This document shows, piece after piece, positions 6,303-12,793 of a stretch of DNA of 15,589 bases; positions within the stretch are counted from its first letter, which is position 1; every line of letters begins with the position of its first letter. The stretch comes from an uncultured Roseburia sp. Its GTDB lineage: Bacteria > Bacillota > Clostridia > Lachnospirales > Lachnospiraceae. The translations under genes and the position numbers were made by a program. The notes under the pieces were generated by a model. The model worked only from the letters and a program-made list of their open reading frames with translations, was not told the DNA's origin and ran no database searches. The stretch lies in contig CAKRCJ010000022.1 of assembly GCA_934307185.1 (NCBI GenBank), positions 1 through 15,589 on the forward strand, in the 5' to 3' direction.

Positions 6303-6592
6303 ATGCAGGTAAGCAGAGAAATATGGAAATACGACATATCAGATAAAGCGAAGCTCCTTTTCTTCTGGCTCAATGAATTAGAACAACGTTACACTGGCGA
6401 AAAAGTAGATTTCTTCTTTCGCACGGATGATGAATTGGCAAACGACTTATCATGGAGTCTAAAGACTTTAAAAAATGCCAAAGCAGAATTGCGAAAAACA
6501 GATTTAATAGAATTATCAAGGGTTCACTGGGTTAATAAAGAGACCGGTAAGAAATCTGAAAATGGGTAACCGGTTATCGAATATTAAAGTAA
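6303..6592 (+). pseudogene. Phage replication-type HTH protein with a frameshift near the end
   Basis: The open frame (6303-6569, 88 residues) begins MQVSREIWKYDISDKAKLLF and contains a winged-helix-like segment (TDDELANDLSWSLKTLKNAKAELRKTDLI). This is the type of N-terminal domain found in replication initiators or replisome organisers of Clostridia phages and plasmids. After KKSE the frame reads NG and stops. Adding one A to the AAAA run at 6559-6562 instead gives KWVTGYRILK and a stop at 6590-6592, the ending I expect for this family. The gene therefore appears to have lost one base. No ribosome site precedes 6303, and the in-frame codons just upstream read NVFF, so the true start may also be lost. 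It follows the repressor gene by 34 bp. Function is inferred. Confidence 0.6.
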
Positions 6593-6863
6593 AAACAAAT
6601 GCTTTTTCTTTTTTCTTTTACTAGAAAACCATTGGTTATTTATATGGCAGTAGGGTAAAAATTACCCCGTCGGGCAATAGTGTAATTTTTCCCCTATACC
6701 AACGGTGTAATTTTTACACCACTAATATAAGAAATGACTAATATAATAATTAAACAACTATTACTATTTAATATTTTGTAAATAACATGTTCATTCTAAA
6801 AACATTCTAAAAAAAGTTGCACCAGTGCAACTGCTACACCTTAATTAAAGGAGGTACACACTT
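6593..6863. other. AT-rich gene-free stretch with short palindromes
   Basis: No coding sequence is convincing here. The sequence holds GGGTAA-AAA-TTACCC (about 6653-6667), a related GTGTAATTTTTCCCC, and GGTGTAA-TTT-TTACACC (about 6705-6721). It also has a direct repeat of CATTCTAAAAA (6792-6802 and 6803-6813). The first motifs could be worn iterons of a phage origin next to the replication-type gene, or decayed coding DNA from its missing C-terminal part. Neither is proven. Confidence 0.35.
6815..6832. promoter_or_regulatory. 18-bp palindrome upstream of the Uma2 gene
   Basis: AGTTGCAC-CA-GTGCAACT has perfect 8-bp arms and lies 32 bp before the Uma2 start codon, ending 18 bp before its ribosome site. 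It may be an operator. An RNA hairpin is also possible, but no T tract follows. Confidence 0.45.
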
Positions 6864-7409
6864 ATGCCATTACCAAAAGAAAACACTTACACAACCGATT
6901 ACATCTATTCTCTTCCAGAAGGACAGCGTGCAGAGCTAATTGATGGTGTCGTTTATGACATGGCACCACCAAGCAGATTACATCAGGAACTTGTTTCAGA
7001 ACTCCACTACAAAATCACTTCTTATATTAAGAAAAATAATGGAGCCTGCAAAATTTTTCCTGCCCCATTTGCTGTCTTTCTGAATAAAGACGATAAAACA
7101 TACGTCGAACCCGATATCAGCGTTATTTGCGACAAATCAAAGCTAGATGACCGCGGGTGCAACGGTTCACCGGACTTAGTTATTGAAATCGTATCACCAT
7201 CAAGCCGGAAAATGGATTATACTACCAAAAATGCTTTATATTCTGATGCCGGGGTCCGTGAATACTGGATTGTCGACCCTGAAAAACAGCGCACGACTAT
7301 TTACCGTTATGAAGAAGATGCCGCACCTATGATTGTCCCATTTCAGCAGAATATAACAGTTGGCATTTATAGAGATTTAAGTATTAATATTTCTGACTTA
7401 CTACAGTAA
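6864..7409 (+). CDS. Uma2-family (DUF820) putative endonuclease
   Basis: The 181-residue product belongs to the Uma2/DUF820 group of PD-(D/E)XK-fold proteins. These are usually small stand-alone proteins of unproven role, assumed to be nucleases. Visible family marks are LPEGQRAELIDGVVYDMAPPS (residues 17-37), the likely active-site Asp84 in VEPDISVICD, Glu108 in PDLVIEIVSPSSR, and the REYWIVDPEKQ segment near 132-142. The length is normal for the family. The start follows AAAGGAGG. It is intact inside a prophage remnant where most genes are broken, so it may be cargo kept by selection or a late arrival. No partner gene reads through with it: the replication-type gene lies 270 bp upstream and the integrase remnant follows a decayed hairpin. 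Confidence 0.85.
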   Translation: MPLPKENTYTTDYIYSLPEGQRAELIDGVVYDMAPPSRLHQELVSELHYKITSYIKKNNGACKIFPAPFAVFLNKDDKTYVEPDISVICDKSKLDDRGCNGSPDLVIEIVSPSSRKMDYTTKNALYSDAGVREYWIVDPEKQRTTIYRYEEDAAPMIVPFQQNITVGIYRDLSINISDLLQ

Positions 7410-7415
7410 ATAAAA

Positions 7416-7444
7416 ACCGCCCCACTCTACCAAAGCCGGACGGT
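7416..7444 (+). terminator. Decayed terminator after the Uma2 gene
   Basis: ACCGCCC and GGACGGT pair at six of seven positions around a loop, preceded by AAAAA. An intact terminator of this design would continue into a T tract, but here AATGCT follows. The right side appears to have been cut or mutated, so termination is doubtful. Confidence 0.35.
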
Positions 7445-7446
7445 AA

Positions 7447-7498
7447 TGCTCCCGATGATACGGTAGCCCTAAGCAAGCATATTGTATCATTCGGAGCA
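7447..7498. repeat. 15-bp near-perfect inverted repeat before the integrase remnant
   Basis: TGCTCCCGATGATAC (7447-7461) and GTATCATTCGGAGCA (7484-7498) are complementary except at two adjacent positions, enclosing 22 nt. It runs into the reconstructed start of the integrase frame. It could be a folded RNA controlling integrase translation or a DNA site used for integration. No T tract follows. Confidence 0.5.
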
Positions 7499-7872
7499 GC
7501 CAAACGCAAGCGGCTCTTACAGAATTAGAAAAATGTACACAGTCGTATTTGACGAAAAACCTACACAGAAAGAAGCTATGCAGGCTATGGCTTCTGAACT
7601 TGACAAGGTGCAAAGCAAAAAGACACATTTAACGTTTTCAGAAGCAGCACAGCAATATACAGAAACAAAAGAACATGTGCTTAGTCCTAAAACAACAGCC
7701 AGTACCAGAGAAATTGTTATATCCCCAAAATTAGCTGACTTAATTCGAAAACAGGGATATAATTTATAATGGTCATCCAAATTCGATTACAAAATACATG
7801 AATAAGCTGCAGGATAAATTAAAGACTTCTCAACTCAAAGCATCAGATGCATTATCAAAGACATTATTCTAG
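7482..7872 (+). pseudogene. Tyrosine integrase remnant without catalytic core
   Basis: Pieces of a phage tyrosine recombinase are still in order. They are an arm-type N-terminus (SGSYRIRKMYTVVFDEKPTQ), the start of the core-binding domain (LTFSEAAQQYTETKEHVLSPKTT), a C-terminal-domain piece (ASTREIVISPKLADLIRKQG), then after a one-base frame change near 7765 YNGHPNSITKYMNKLQDKL, and finally the extreme end SQLKASDALSKTLF with a stop at 7870-7872. The joins at about 7692-7700 and 7820-7830 skip the stretches that carry the catalytic Arg, the His-x-x-Arg box and the nucleophile Tyr. The protein cannot be an active recombinase. A full-length relative would have about 370-400 residues. The start is uncertain: TTG at 7482 opens the frame and ATG at 7533 lies inside it. 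Its place beside a tRNA gene is classic. Confidence 0.75.
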
Positions 7873-7919
7873 ATTTGTCATGACAAATCTCATGACAAAA
7901 AATATATAATTGTGACAAA
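7871..7919. repeat. 20-bp perfect palindrome and repeated TGACAAA motifs
   Basis: AGATTTGTCATGACAAATCT (7871-7890) is a perfect palindrome that begins inside the integrase stop codon. TGACAAA recurs at 7881-7887, 7893-7899 and 7914-7920. Repeated short motifs between an integrase gene and its tRNA target are where arm-type binding sites are expected, but a simple operator or hairpin is also possible. Confidence 0.5.
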
Positions 7920-7953
7920 TTCTCTATATATTAGATAAATAATTTAAGACTGA

Positions 7954-8008
7954 AAAATAGCCGGGAGACCTTGATTTTACTACAAAATCTTAGTTTCCCG
8001 GCTATTTT
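7954..8008 (-). terminator. Strong terminator of the tRNA-Leu transcript
   Basis: AAAATAGCCGGGA and TCCCGGCTATTTT pair perfectly over 13 bp, and the loop itself contains a 6-bp stem (GATTTT/AAAATC). On the minus strand the stem ends in TTTTT and lies eight bases after the tRNA. T residues on both sides mean it may work in both directions. It separates the tRNA from the prophage remnant. Confidence 0.85.
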
Positions 8009-8015
8009 CCAAAAC

Positions 8016-8096
8016 TGCGGGTGACAGGACTTGAACCTGCACGTCGGGGACACTAGAACCTAAATCTAGCGCGTCTGCCAATTCCGCCACACCCGC
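8016..8096 (-). tRNA. tRNA-Leu (anticodon UAG)
   Basis: The minus strand folds as a long-variable-arm tRNA. The acceptor strands are GCGGGTG (8096-8090) and CACCCGC (8023-8017) with discriminator A at 8016. The anticodon stem is CTAGA/TCTAG with loop TTTAGGT, giving anticodon TAG (8060-8062) that reads CUA leucine codons. The variable arm GTGTCCCCGAC and the T loop GGTTCAAGTCC are normal for tRNA-Leu. CCA is not encoded. The 3' end faces the integrase remnant, making this the probable integration target of the prophage. The transcript has its own promoter about 145 bp upstream. Confidence 0.96.
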
Positions 8097-8113
8097 ATGT
8101 ATGAAATTAGAAA

Positions 8114-8231
8114 CTATCGGAAATTATCACACTCTGCTGCCTCATACAACCTCATGTCCTTTCCCAGAAACCTTCCGGCTAAATGAGGATTCTTAATTAG
8201 ATGAATCAGTAAAAATCAGTACTTCCGATAG
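8114..8231 (-). ncRNA. Structured leader of the tRNA-Leu transcript, possible small RNA
   Basis: The ends of this 118-bp stretch pair perfectly over 9 bp (CTATCGGAA with TTCCGATAG), and CCTCAT/ATGAGG can form an inner stem. It begins about ten bases after the predicted start site and ends 17 bases before the mature tRNA, so it would be the 5' part of the tRNA precursor. It may be a stable by-product RNA or only precursor structure. No known RNA family was recognised. Confidence 0.4.
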
Positions 8232-8247
8232 GCATAACACCTTTTGC

Positions 8248-8276
8248 AGTATATCAGCTTATGCAAATAATGTCAA
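8248..8276 (-). promoter_or_regulatory. Sigma-A promoter for tRNA-Leu
   Basis: On the minus strand TTGACA (8271-8276) and TATACT (8248-8253) are separated by 17 bp. Transcription would start near 8241 and pass through the structured leader into the tRNA and its terminator. Confidence 0.8.
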
Positions 8277-8331
8277 TCCCTCTGTGCATCTTCAACCAAT
8301 TAATCAAATCAGTGCTTTTTTTCTACAGTCT

Positions 8332-8357
8332 GAGGCTGTGCAAAATTGCACAGCCTC
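8332..8357. repeat. Perfect hairpin between dehydratase gene and tRNA promoter
   Basis: GAGGCTGTGCAA and TTGCACAGCCTC pair over 12 bp with almost no loop. It lies 110 bp after the dehydratase stop codon. Neither strand has an adjoining T tract; a run of seven T sits 11-17 bases away on the plus strand. It may end the dehydratase operon's transcript or protect its 3' end. Confidence 0.5.
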
Positions 8358-8375
8358 TCCCCTGGAAATAACATG

Positions 8376-8466
8376 TTAGAGCAAAGAAACATCATCCGTA
8401 ATATTTCCGCCCTGTGAATCGTATGCTTTACAGCACTTGCCGGTTACAATAAATTTGTAATTCTCA
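8376..8466 (-). other. Short gene-free stretch with a coding-like frame after the dehydratase
   Basis: Directly after the dehydratase stop, another frame reads ENYKFIVTGKCCKAYD then SQGGNITDDVSLL and stops at 8376. The composition looks protein-like, but there is no start codon or ribosome site. It may be the tail of a lost gene. I do not recognise it. Confidence 0.25.
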
Positions 8467-10215
8467 TTAGTACTCCAGATATGCTCCCTTCATTGGACTG
8501 GCAGCATGCTGGCTGAACAACCGAAGCACACCTTTGTTATATTTAGCCTCTCGTGGTTTCCAGTTCTTTCTTCTCTCCGCAAGGATTGCATCAATTTCTT
8601 CCATTGACTTGCGCTCCCCAGCGATTCCGATAATATTCAGCTTTCTTTCCATGACATCAATTTCGATCAGATCGCCTTCTTCCACCAACGCAATCGGGCC
8701 TCCGTCTACTGCTTCCGGGCTGCAGTGTCCGATAACCGGACCTGTGGACGCACCGGAAAAACGACCGTCTGTAATCAGTGCAATACTCTTGCCAAGCTCT
8801 GCATCACTGCTGATTGCCTCTGATGTATAGAACATCTCCGGCATACCACTTCCCTTTGGTCCCTCATAGCGGATAAATACAGCATCCCCTTTCTGGACTT
8901 TATGCTTTAACACGGCATCCAGACATTCTTCCTCGCTGTCGAATGGTCTTGCGCGAAGAACCGACTTAAACATTTCCTTTGGGCATGCCGTATGTTTAAT
9001 AACGGCTCCCTCAGGTGCCAGATTTCCACGCAGGATAGCAATACTTCCATCAACACCGATTGCCTTGTCGTATGGACGGATGATATCTTCTTTCGTAAGG
9101 CTGATATGATAGCGGTTATTAAATTCCTGCAGCCACTTATCACATTTCTCATAAAATCCATTATTTTTCAGTTCTTCCAGATTTTCGCCCAGCGTCTTTC
9201 CGGTTATGGTCATGACATCCAGATGCAGGTGCTCTTTTATTTCTTCCATGATTGCCGGCACTCCACCTGCATAATAAAAGCACTCTGCCGGCCAGCGTCC
9301 TGCCGGACGGACATCCAGAAGATATCTTGCATTTCTGTGCAGCCTGTCAAACGTATCTCCTGTGATTTCAATGCCAAATTCATGTGCGACCGCTGGGATA
9401 TGGAGCAGCGCATTGGTGCTTCCGGAAATTGCTGCATGCACAAGAATTGCATTCTCGAAGCTATCCATTGTCACGATATCCGAAGGTCTCATATGCTCCA
9501 TCTGTGCCAGTCTGACGGACTGTCTTCCTGCCTCTCTTGCAAATGCCAGAAGATCAGGGCTGGTGGAAGGCATGAGCGCACTTCCCGGAAGTGCAAGTCC
9601 CAGTGCCTCTGCCATAATCTGCATTGTGGATGCTGTACCGATAAATGAACATGCTCCACAGCTCGGACATGCATTGCACTTTGCCCAGTCAAGTTTCTCT
9701 TCATCTATTTCACCACGCTCAAACTTTGCACTGTACATGCCAAGCTGTTCTAACGTAAGCATCTCCGGTCCGGCATTCATGGTTCCTCCCGGTACAAATA
9801 CCGATGGGATATTGACCCTTGCAAGTCCCATCAGGTTGCCTGGGACACCCTTATCGCAGCTGGACAGATATACCCCCGCATCAAATGGTGTCGCATTTGC
9901 ATGGATTTCAATCATATTGGCAATCATCTCGCGGCTGGCAAGACTGTAATTGATGCCATCAGTGCCCTGACTTTCTCCGTCACAGATATCCGTGCAATAA
10001 TACCGTGCACCGAATCCGCCTTCCTCATCAATTCCCTTTCGTACTTCTTCCACAAGAATGTTTAAGTGTCCACTTCCCGGATGACTGTCCCCATATGTAC
10101 TCTCTACCATGACCTGGACTTTTCCAAGATCCTCCTTTTTCCATCCTGTTCCAATACGCAGCGGATCAAGCTCCGGCGCAAGTTTTCTCATTTCCTGACT
10201 TTTTAACTGCATCAT
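8467..10215 (-). CDS. IlvD/Edd-family dehydratase, probably for a sugar acid
   Basis: The 582-residue product belongs to the iron-sulfur IlvD/Edd dehydratases, which remove water from dihydroxy-acids or sugar acids. Numbered from 10215, likely cluster ligands are Cys78 (DICDGE), Cys120 (SSCDKGVPGN) and Cys189 (GACSFIGTASTM). The DGRFSG loop near the C-terminus supplies the serine thought to act as base. The GTASTM form of the third motif is more like the sugar-acid dehydratases than classic IlvD. A GntP permease and a GntR regulator next door, with no branched-chain amino acid genes, support this. The exact substrate is unknown. ATG at 10215 (or 10212) follows AAAGGA; a GTG at 10239 overlapping the previous stop lacks such a site. 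It is the last gene of the operon, 20 bp after the HPr-like gene. Confidence 0.9.
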   Translation of the reverse strand: MMQLKSQEMRKLAPELDPLRIGTGWKKEDLGKVQVMVESTYGDSHPGSGHLNILVEEVRKGIDEEGGFGARYYCTDICDGESQGTDGINYSLASREMIANMIEIHANATPFDAGVYLSSCDKGVPGNLMGLARVNIPSVFVPGGTMNAGPEMLTLEQLGMYSAKFERGEIDEEKLDWAKCNACPSCGACSFIGTASTMQIMAEALGLALPGSALMPSTSPDLLAFAREAGRQSVRLAQMEHMRPSDIVTMDSFENAILVHAAISGSTNALLHIPAVAHEFGIEITGDTFDRLHRNARYLLDVRPAGRWPAECFYYAGGVPAIMEEIKEHLHLDVMTITGKTLGENLEELKNNGFYEKCDKWLQEFNNRYHISLTKEDIIRPYDKAIGVDGSIAILRGNLAPEGAVIKHTACPKEMFKSVLRARPFDSEEECLDAVLKHKVQKGDAVFIRYEGPKGSGMPEMFYTSEAISSDAELGKSIALITDGRFSGASTGPVIGHCSPEAVDGGPIALVEEGDLIEIDVMERKLNIIGIAGERKSMEEIDAILAERRKNWKPREAKYNKGVLRLFSQHAASPMKGAYLEY

Positions 10216-10235
10216 ATTTTTCCTTTCTTTTGTCT

Positions 10236-10478
10236 TCACTTTATTTTACGAATCAGGCAGAAGCTCTCCAGCTTCTCCCGAACCGCATCTTCATCTTCAT
10301 CATTTACTTCCAGTTCCACCTGTTCAAACATCGGCAGACTGAGCACTCCTAGCATGGATTTCGCATCAATCATATAGCGTCCACAGAGCAGGTCAACATC
10401 ATTCTCACAGCTTTCTGCAATCTGTACCAGATGCTTCGCATCATACATATCCCGCAAATAAACCGGTATCCTTACCAT
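10236..10478 (-). CDS. HPr-family, Crh-like protein lacking the phosphorylated histidine
   Basis: The 80-residue product aligns without gaps to the centre of HPr of the sugar phosphotransferase system. GRYMIDAKSMLGVLSL matches the Ser46 region, so Ser41 corresponds to the site of HPr kinase. The position of the catalytic His15 is Asp10 in YLRDMYDAKHLVQ, and the neighbouring Arg17 is Tyr12. Proteins that keep Ser46 but lose His15 resemble Crh of Bacillus, which acts only in CcpA-mediated catabolite control. The start at 10478 follows GGAGGAAGG; a longer frame from 10562 would overlap the permease gene. It lies 11 bp after gntP and 20 bp before the dehydratase gene, clearly in one operon, so a role in regulating sugar-acid use is likely but inferred. 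Confidence 0.82.
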   Translation of the reverse strand: MVRIPVYLRDMYDAKHLVQIAESCENDVDLLCGRYMIDAKSMLGVLSLPMFEQVELEVNDEDEDAVREKLESFCLIRKIK

Positions 10479-10489
10479 TTTCCTTCCTC

Positions 10490-11845
10490 CTATGCAAAAA
10501 TTGAAATGACCAGACTGACAATCAGTGCGGTAACTCCTATCAGAGTTTCCATAACACTCCACGATTTCAAAGTTGTCTTTTCATCAATCTCAAGAAACGT
10601 GCTGACCAGCCAGAAGCCGGCATCATTCACATGGCTCAAAGCGGTAGCCCCTCCACAGATGGCACAGCACATGGCAGCACGGTAAATCATGCTGGTGTCC
10701 ATAACCGCAGGCATGGTTGCCATAATTCCCGATGCCATAGTCATTGCCACAATGGAACTTCCCACCGATGCCCTGACTAAAACCGCAATAAAAAAAGCAA
10801 TCAGGATAAGTGGAAGCCCACTTTTTTCCAATACCGGTCCAATGATATTTCCAAGTCCGGAATCCTGCAGCATCCAACGGATTACACCGCCACTGGCAAT
10901 GACTAAGAGAATCATTCCGACCGGTCTTAAAGAATGGTCGAGTATTTTTTTGAGCTGTTCCCCTGAAAAACCTCTGCGAATTCCCAGAAAATACATGGAT
11001 GCCAGCGTTGCAATTGTCAGTGCCAGAAACGGCTTCCCGAGAAATCCCAGGACATTCTGTATCCCTCCCGGAATCGGCATGTATTTTGACAAGGTGCTTA
11101 GAAGAATCAGTACAAGCGGAATGAGAATCACGCCAAGTACCAGTCCAAATGGTGGAAGATCCTTTTTGTCTTCCTTAATCTCTTCTACATTCGCCGGCAG
11201 CTTCGTAAAAATTTTATTGCCGATAAATCCTCCCCAGGCGATTCCTGAAACCAACATACAGATCAAAGCTACCGGAATTCCAACCATAATCATCGTTCCG
11301 AGATTTACCCCAAGGGCATTAGCCACAAGCACGGATCCGGCGGACGGCGGCACAAACGCATAACCGCTGGCAAGCCCCGACAGAAGCGGAATGGCATAAT
11401 ACAGTGTCGATTTTTTTGTCTGCTTTGCCACGCTGAATACCAGTGGGATTAGCACAACCACCCCGGCTTCAAAAAAAACGGTTGTTCCTATGACGAGACC
11501 TGTAATTCCCAGTGCCCATCCTGCTTTCTTCTGACCGAATTTATCAATCAGTGTTTGTGCGATTCTCTGTGCACCGCCGCTTACTTCCAGAATACCGCCA
11601 AACATAGAGCCCAGTCCTACCAGAAGTGCAATACCCTGTAACGTTTTCCCGACACCTTTCTCCACCGTATCAGAAATCATTGTAAGTGGCATCCCTGCCC
11701 CTGCTCCGATAATAATAGCTGCAATCATCATGGACAGAACCGGATGAAGCTTGAACCGGATAATCAGTACCAGTAATACAATAATTCCGACTACCGCCGC
11801 AACCATAAGCCGCATCGGATCTGCTGCAAATGCTGTTTGTTCCAT
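10490..11845 (-). CDS. GntP-family sugar-acid permease
   Basis: The 451-residue product is a highly hydrophobic membrane protein with about 12 or more spanning segments and the length usual for GntP permeases. These import gluconate and related sugar acids by proton symport. Family marks include an N-terminal FKLHPVLSMMIAAIIIGAGAG segment, GTTVFFEAGVVVLIPLVF, SGLASGYAFVPPSAG, and near the end GGATALSHVNDAGFWLVS. The start follows AGGAGG. It is the first gene of the operon with the HPr-like and dehydratase genes and is transcribed divergently from the GntR regulator. The exact substrate (gluconate, galactonate, glycerate or another) cannot be read from the sequence. Confidence 0.93.
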   Translation of the reverse strand: MEQTAFAADPMRLMVAAVVGIIVLLVLIIRFKLHPVLSMMIAAIIIGAGAGMPLTMISDTVEKGVGKTLQGIALLVGLGSMFGGILEVSGGAQRIAQTLIDKFGQKKAGWALGITGLVIGTTVFFEAGVVVLIPLVFSVAKQTKKSTLYYAIPLLSGLASGYAFVPPSAGSVLVANALGVNLGTMIMVGIPVALICMLVSGIAWGGFIGNKIFTKLPANVEEIKEDKKDLPPFGLVLGVILIPLVLILLSTLSKYMPIPGGIQNVLGFLGKPFLALTIATLASMYFLGIRRGFSGEQLKKILDHSLRPVGMILLVIASGGVIRWMLQDSGLGNIIGPVLEKSGLPLILIAFFIAVLVRASVGSSIVAMTMASGIMATMPAVMDTSMIYRAAMCCAICGGATALSHVNDAGFWLVSTFLEIDEKTTLKSWSVMETLIGVTALIVSLVISIFA

Positions 11846-11883
11846 TTTTTACCTCCTAAATTGTCTGATGATTTTTTATTCAG

Positions 11884-11900
11884 AATACATCTGATGTATT
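11884..11900. promoter_or_regulatory. Operator 1, probable GntR regulator site
   Basis: AATACATC-T-GATGTATT is a perfect palindrome with 8-bp arms around one central base. It lies in the predicted leader of the permease operon, 39 bp before the gntP start codon. Operator 2 shares its 11-bp core. Confidence 0.65.
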
Positions 11901-11949
11901 TCATTATTTTTATCATGAATTATTTGATATTCATTTATTTTTCTTAAAT

Positions 11950-11960
11950 ACATCTGATGT
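11950..11960. promoter_or_regulatory. Operator 2, probable GntR regulator site
   Basis: ACATC-T-GATGT repeats the core of operator 1, and the left flank AAAT also matches. It lies just downstream of the -10 box of the permease promoter, at the expected transcription start, so bound protein would block transcription. Its centre is 63 bp, six helical turns, from that of operator 1. Confidence 0.65.
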
Positions 11961-11964
11961 CTTT

Positions 11965-11993
11965 ATCATATATTTATTTTAACATAAATGCAA
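11965..11993 (-). promoter_or_regulatory. Promoter of the permease-HPr-dehydratase operon
   Basis: On the minus strand TTGCAT (11988-11993) and TATGAT (11965-11970) are separated by 17 bp. Transcription would begin near 11958, inside operator 2, giving a leader of about 110 nt. Confidence 0.65.
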
Positions 11994-12025
11994 TACCGTA
12001 ATATTTGCTAAAATTTTACGGTATT
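11992..12025 (+). terminator. Hairpin with T tract between the divergent promoters
   Basis: AATACCGTAA (11992-12001) and TTACGGTATT (12016-12025) pair perfectly over 10 bp, and on the plus strand the T run continues to six. It has the form of a terminator but lies upstream of the gntR promoter. It may insulate gntR, or serve as a further protein site; its left arm touches the -35 box of the permease promoter. Confidence 0.45.
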
Positions 12026-12042
12026 TTTTGTAAATTAATACT

Positions 12043-12071
12043 TTGACATTCGGTTCAAAAAGCATTATTCT
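12043..12071 (+). promoter_or_regulatory. Promoter of the GntR-family regulator gene
   Basis: TTGACA (12043-12048) and TATTCT (12066-12071) are separated by 17 bp. Transcription would start near 12079, about 35 nt before the start codon. The two operators lie more than 80 bp upstream, so autoregulation is less obvious than control of the permease operon. Confidence 0.65.
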
Positions 12072-12112
12072 TAAATTGTATCTATTTATATATCTACAAA
12101 GCGAGGAATCAT

Positions 12113-12793
12113 ATGACGAATTTCAAAGAAAAAAGTCTCTCACGAAAAATTGCAGACGACATTATTTCATTTATATTAGAAGAAAATTTACACCCTGGGG
12201 ATAAACTGCCAAATGAGACCATTTTATGTGAACACTTAAATGTAGGAAGAGGCTCTCTCCGCGAAGCTATGAGAGCCCTGGCTTCACGTAATATTGTCAC
12301 CATACGGCAGGGATCCGGCACCTATGTTGCTTCCTCTACAGGTATTGCCGACGATCCGCTCGGACTTAGTTTTATAAAGAATAAGAAAAAGCTGATCCAT
12401 GACCTCATGGAAATCCGCTTTCTGCTGGAGCCTTCCATTGCAGCCCTTGCCGCCATGCATGCAGACGATAAAGAAATAAAAAAAATATATACCTTATGTG
12501 ATGAAGTCGAAGAACTGTTAAACGCCAATAAGGATCACTCTGCTAAAGATATTGAACTACATACAGCCATTGCACTGAGCAGCAAAAACATTGTTGTTCC
12601 ACGGCTGGTTCCCGTTATTTTCCGCTCGATTCCACTTCTCATAGAAAGTACCGGCAACACCCTTCGCAATGAAACGATTGCGTCTCACCGGGAGATTGCA
12701 GACGCGATTGCAGCCCATGATGCAGTTCGCGCCCACGATGCAATGTACCTGCATCTGGTCTACAACCGAAAGCGGATCCAGCCCGACGATTAA
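12113..12793 (+). CDS. FadR-subfamily GntR transcriptional regulator
   Basis: The 226-residue product has an N-terminal GntR winged helix at residues about 8-74 (LHPGDKLPNETILCEHLNVGRGSLREAM... RQGSGTYV) and an all-helical FCD ligand-binding domain at about 97-217. Asp146 and His150 (DIELH), His192 (SHREI) and His214 (YLHL) are in the places of the usual FCD metal ligands. FCD regulators commonly bind sugar acids or other organic acids and release DNA when the ligand is present. It is divergent from the gntP operon and very likely represses it through the two palindromes. The start follows GAGG at a normal distance. Its stop codon overlaps the stop codon of the opposing cyclase gene by three bases. 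Confidence 0.92.
   Translation: MTNFKEKSLSRKIADDIISFILEENLHPGDKLPNETILCEHLNVGRGSLREAMRALASRNIVTIRQGSGTYVASSTGIADDPLGLSFIKNKKKLIHDLMEIRFLLEPSIAALAAMHADDKEIKKIYTLCDEVEELLNANKDHSAKDIELHTAIALSSKNIVVPRLVPVIFRSIPLLIESTGNTLRNETIASHREIADAIAAHDAVRAHDAMYLHLVYNRKRIQPDD

Noticed and set aside
8114..8231. Signal recognition particle RNA or 6S RNA upstream of tRNA-Leu
   Set aside because: The conserved SRP helix 8 core with its GGAA loop is not present and no 6S-type open helix was seen.
8992..9648. Long open frames on the strand opposite the dehydratase and permease genes
   Set aside because: They are antisense to strongly supported enzyme genes, have no ribosome sites and encode cysteine- and serine-rich sequences typical of shadow frames.
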